In this document: positions 6,237-7,397 of the stretch, in pieces
How positions within the stretch are numbered: position 1 is the stretch's first letter
Layout: each line of letters starts with the position of its first letter
Assembly (NCBI GenBank): GCA_030668755.1
Contig: DAOVEW010000038.1
Coordinates: 1-7,397, forward strand
Direction of reading: 5' to 3'
Length of the DNA stretch: 7,397 nt
Source of the DNA: Bacillota bacterium
GTDB lineage: Bacteria > Armatimonadota > Hebobacteria > Hebobacterales > Hebobacteraceae
Program-made: the position numbers and the translations under genes
The notes under the pieces: model-generated
Databases searched by the model: none
Seen by the model: the letters and a program-made list of their open reading frames with translations, nothing else
Told to the model about the DNA's origin: nothing

Positions 6237-7181
6237 CTATCCGAAGAAGATCGGGTTGGCCCAAGCCCAGCGGCCGCTGGCGTCACGGCATTCTACTCGG
6301 ACATACTCCTCGCGGCCGCGGAGCCTGTAAGCGGCCTCGGTCCGGGTTCTGTTGTCGGCTGCGAAGACACTCCCGCCGGCCCATCTCTGCGCGACGAAGC
6401 TGATCTCCTTCACGGGCGACGTGCGGGCCCTGATCTCGCCCTGCGCCACGGTTATCTCGTGAATGGTGGGACCCCACGAGGAGTAGAAGAGGCCGGCGCG
6501 CAGTGACGCGAGGATCGCTTCGCGCGTCAGTTCCTCGGCCTTCACCATCACCCACGCCTTCGCCGTGTCCACGGGCGCATCGGCGCTGCTGTGGTGGTGC
6601 GAATCGTCGACCGCAAACCCCCAGAGGCGCCGGCCGCGGCCAAGAAGATCGTCCCAGTGCACCGCGGAATACCCCTTCGCGATTTCGAAATGACACCCCG
6701 TGTTGAAAACCTCTACTCCGAGATGTCCGTCCCACCGGAGCAGGTCCGACGCGACCAGGCCGGACCAGTAAGGATGTGCGATCAGCGCCTCGCCGCCGTG
6801 CTCCTTGGCCCAGACGATCGCCTCAGCGACGCTGGGATTTTCGGGTGGCACTGCAACCTTGGAGAGACCGAAGGTGACCACGTGCACGGATTCCGCGACC
6901 TCACCGCGATCGCCATCGAGCTCGGCTCCGAGCAGTACGAGGAAGTCGTCGTCGGCCGGCTCGACAGGCGTCACCGTTCGATGGTCGGTTATGGCAAGAA
7001 AGTCGTATCCTGCCTCTTGATAGCGTGCCACCACGTCCGGCGGGTCGAGGGCGCCGTCGGAGCAGGTAGTATGTGTGTGCAGATTTCCCTTGTACCAGTG
7101 TCCCGAAGCCGCGAAGGGATCCGCGAACTCTCTGTCTCCTCCGTTGTTCCGACCGCGCGGTGGCTGTCTCACAAACCCCAC
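6237..7181 (-). CDS. PHP-domain metallohydrolase, CehA/McbA-like
   Basis: Up to 314 residues. Residues 28-235 are a PHP (polymerase and histidinol phosphatase) domain with the full metal-ligand series: H35 and H37 in NLHTHTTCSDG with D42, D66-H67 in AITDHRT, E87 in GAELD, H100, H136 in IAHPYWS, and D192-D193 with H195 in FAVDDSHHH. Known relatives hydrolyse phosphoesters or, in CehA/McbA-like proteins, carbamates; the substrate here cannot be told. Residues about 236-314 look beta-rich (alternating hydrophobic residues, ending in WANPIFFG) and may be a small accessory domain. No signal peptide. The start is uncertain: GTG codons at 7181 and 7172 are the only candidates ahead of the His motif, and AGAGG lies about nine bases before the first. 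Both lie within or next to an inverted-repeat element, so the first 11 or so residues are repeat-derived. It converges on the sugar operon and need not share its function. Confidence 0.9.
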   Translation of the reverse strand: MGFVRQPPRGRNNGGDREFADPFAASGHWYKGNLHTHTTCSDGALDPPDVVARYQEAGYDFLAITDHRTVTPVEPADDDFLVLLGAELDGDRGEVAESVHVVTFGLSKVAVPPENPSVAEAIVWAKEHGGEALIAHPYWSGLVASDLLRWDGHLGVEVFNTGCHFEIAKGYSAVHWDDLLGRGRRLWGFAVDDSHHHSSADAPVDTAKAWVMVKAEELTREAILASLRAGLFYSSWGPTIHEITVAQGEIRARTSPVKEISFVAQRWAGGSVFAADNRTRTEAAYRLRGREEYVRVECRDASGRWAWANPIFFG

Positions 7182-7316
7182 AACGCCTGGCCTCTCGCTC
7201 CTCTTCTGTAGGGCGGGGTCTCTGTCCCCCGCCAGGTGTCATTCTGAGCCAGGCGAAGAATCTGTTCCAGTGTCTCAAACCTATCTGCGCAATTGTGAGA
7301 CAGCCACCGCGCTGTC
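7151..7316. mobile_element. Small MITE/REP-like element with 24-bp terminal inverted repeats
   Basis: The 24 bases at 7151-7174 reappear in inverted orientation at 7293-7316 with one mismatch (23 of 24). The shared core reads TTGTGAGACAGCCACCGCGC on the right arm. Between them lie a GC hairpin, GGCGGGG (7212-7218) with CCCCGCC (7227-7233), and the stretch TCATTCTGAGCCAGGCGAAG and following bases (7239-7263), whose ends ATTCT and AGAAT are complementary. That last stretch resembles short intergenic repeats I recall from many environmental bacterial genomes. No transposase fits in about 166 bases, so it would be a non-autonomous element. The left arm overlaps the 5' end of the PHP reading frame. 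I did not see clear target-site duplications. Confidence 0.6.
7212..7233. repeat. GC-rich hairpin within the repeat element
   Basis: GGCGGGG (7212-7218) pairs perfectly with CCCCGCC (7227-7233), leaving the 8-base loop TCTCTGTC. It lies centrally in the 7151-7316 element and just upstream of the PHP start on the minus strand. There is no T-tract on either side. Confidence 0.5.
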
Positions 7317-7397
7317 ATGGCATCCTACCTATCGCCGCGGGGCCCGTGGTGCAGGCATCGCTGCCGTTCTATCTTGCGCCCGCGTGCAGCTCTTTCG

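Noticed and set aside
7295..7397. Open + strand frame running off the right edge from the repeat arm
   Set aside because: Only 34 codons are visible, with no ribosome site and no recognisable sequence. Chance openness in GC-rich DNA is as likely.

Overview
A GC-rich bacterial chromosome segment with seven intact protein genes, one gene tail at the left edge and a small non-coding repeat element at the right edge. No rRNA, tRNA, CRISPR array, transposase or phage gene was seen. The gene set (Pit phosphate transporter, DUF47 protein, orphan response regulators, an isomerase/Gfo-Idh-MocA pair, a CehA/McbA-like PHP protein) and the high GC suggest a free-living, sugar-degrading environmental bacterium. 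An Armatimonadota- or Planctomycetota-like lineage would fit, but that is only an impression from gene style and cannot be proven here.

Layout. Bases 1-111 are the end of a + strand gene, probably a TPR protein. Bases 312-938 (+) encode a DUF47/PhoU-like protein. It converges on a Pit-type inorganic phosphate transporter (2070-1075, -), with a hairpin-rich, T-tailed gap between them. A tandem ACT-domain protein follows (2719-2327, -). It is divergent from a response regulator (2924-3541, +) that joins an MshEN-like tandem 24-residue motif to a receiver domain. A second, receiver-only regulator (3812-4219, +, GTG start) lies beyond a 270-base gap with several potential RNA hairpins. Next is a tightly coupled pair: a TIM-barrel sugar isomerase/epimerase (4328-5098) and a Gfo/Idh/MocA oxidoreductase (5103-6146). 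A perfect 13-bp hairpin separates this pair from a convergent PHP-domain metallohydrolase (7181-6237, -). From 7151 to 7316 there is a small element with 24-bp terminal inverted repeats; its left arm supplies the first codons of the PHP gene.

Function. The DUF47 and Pit proteins probably act together in low-affinity, metal-coupled phosphate uptake. The two receiver proteins have no kinase and no DNA-binding output here, so they probably signal through protein contacts; the first may also respond to a cyclic dinucleotide. The isomerase and oxidoreductase probably carry out successive steps on one sugar or polyol, substrate unknown.

Most worth a second look: the degenerate MshEN-receiver fusion, the structured leader before the second regulator, and the PHP gene whose 5' end lies inside a mobile-looking repeat. 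No clearly new multi-gene system was found.
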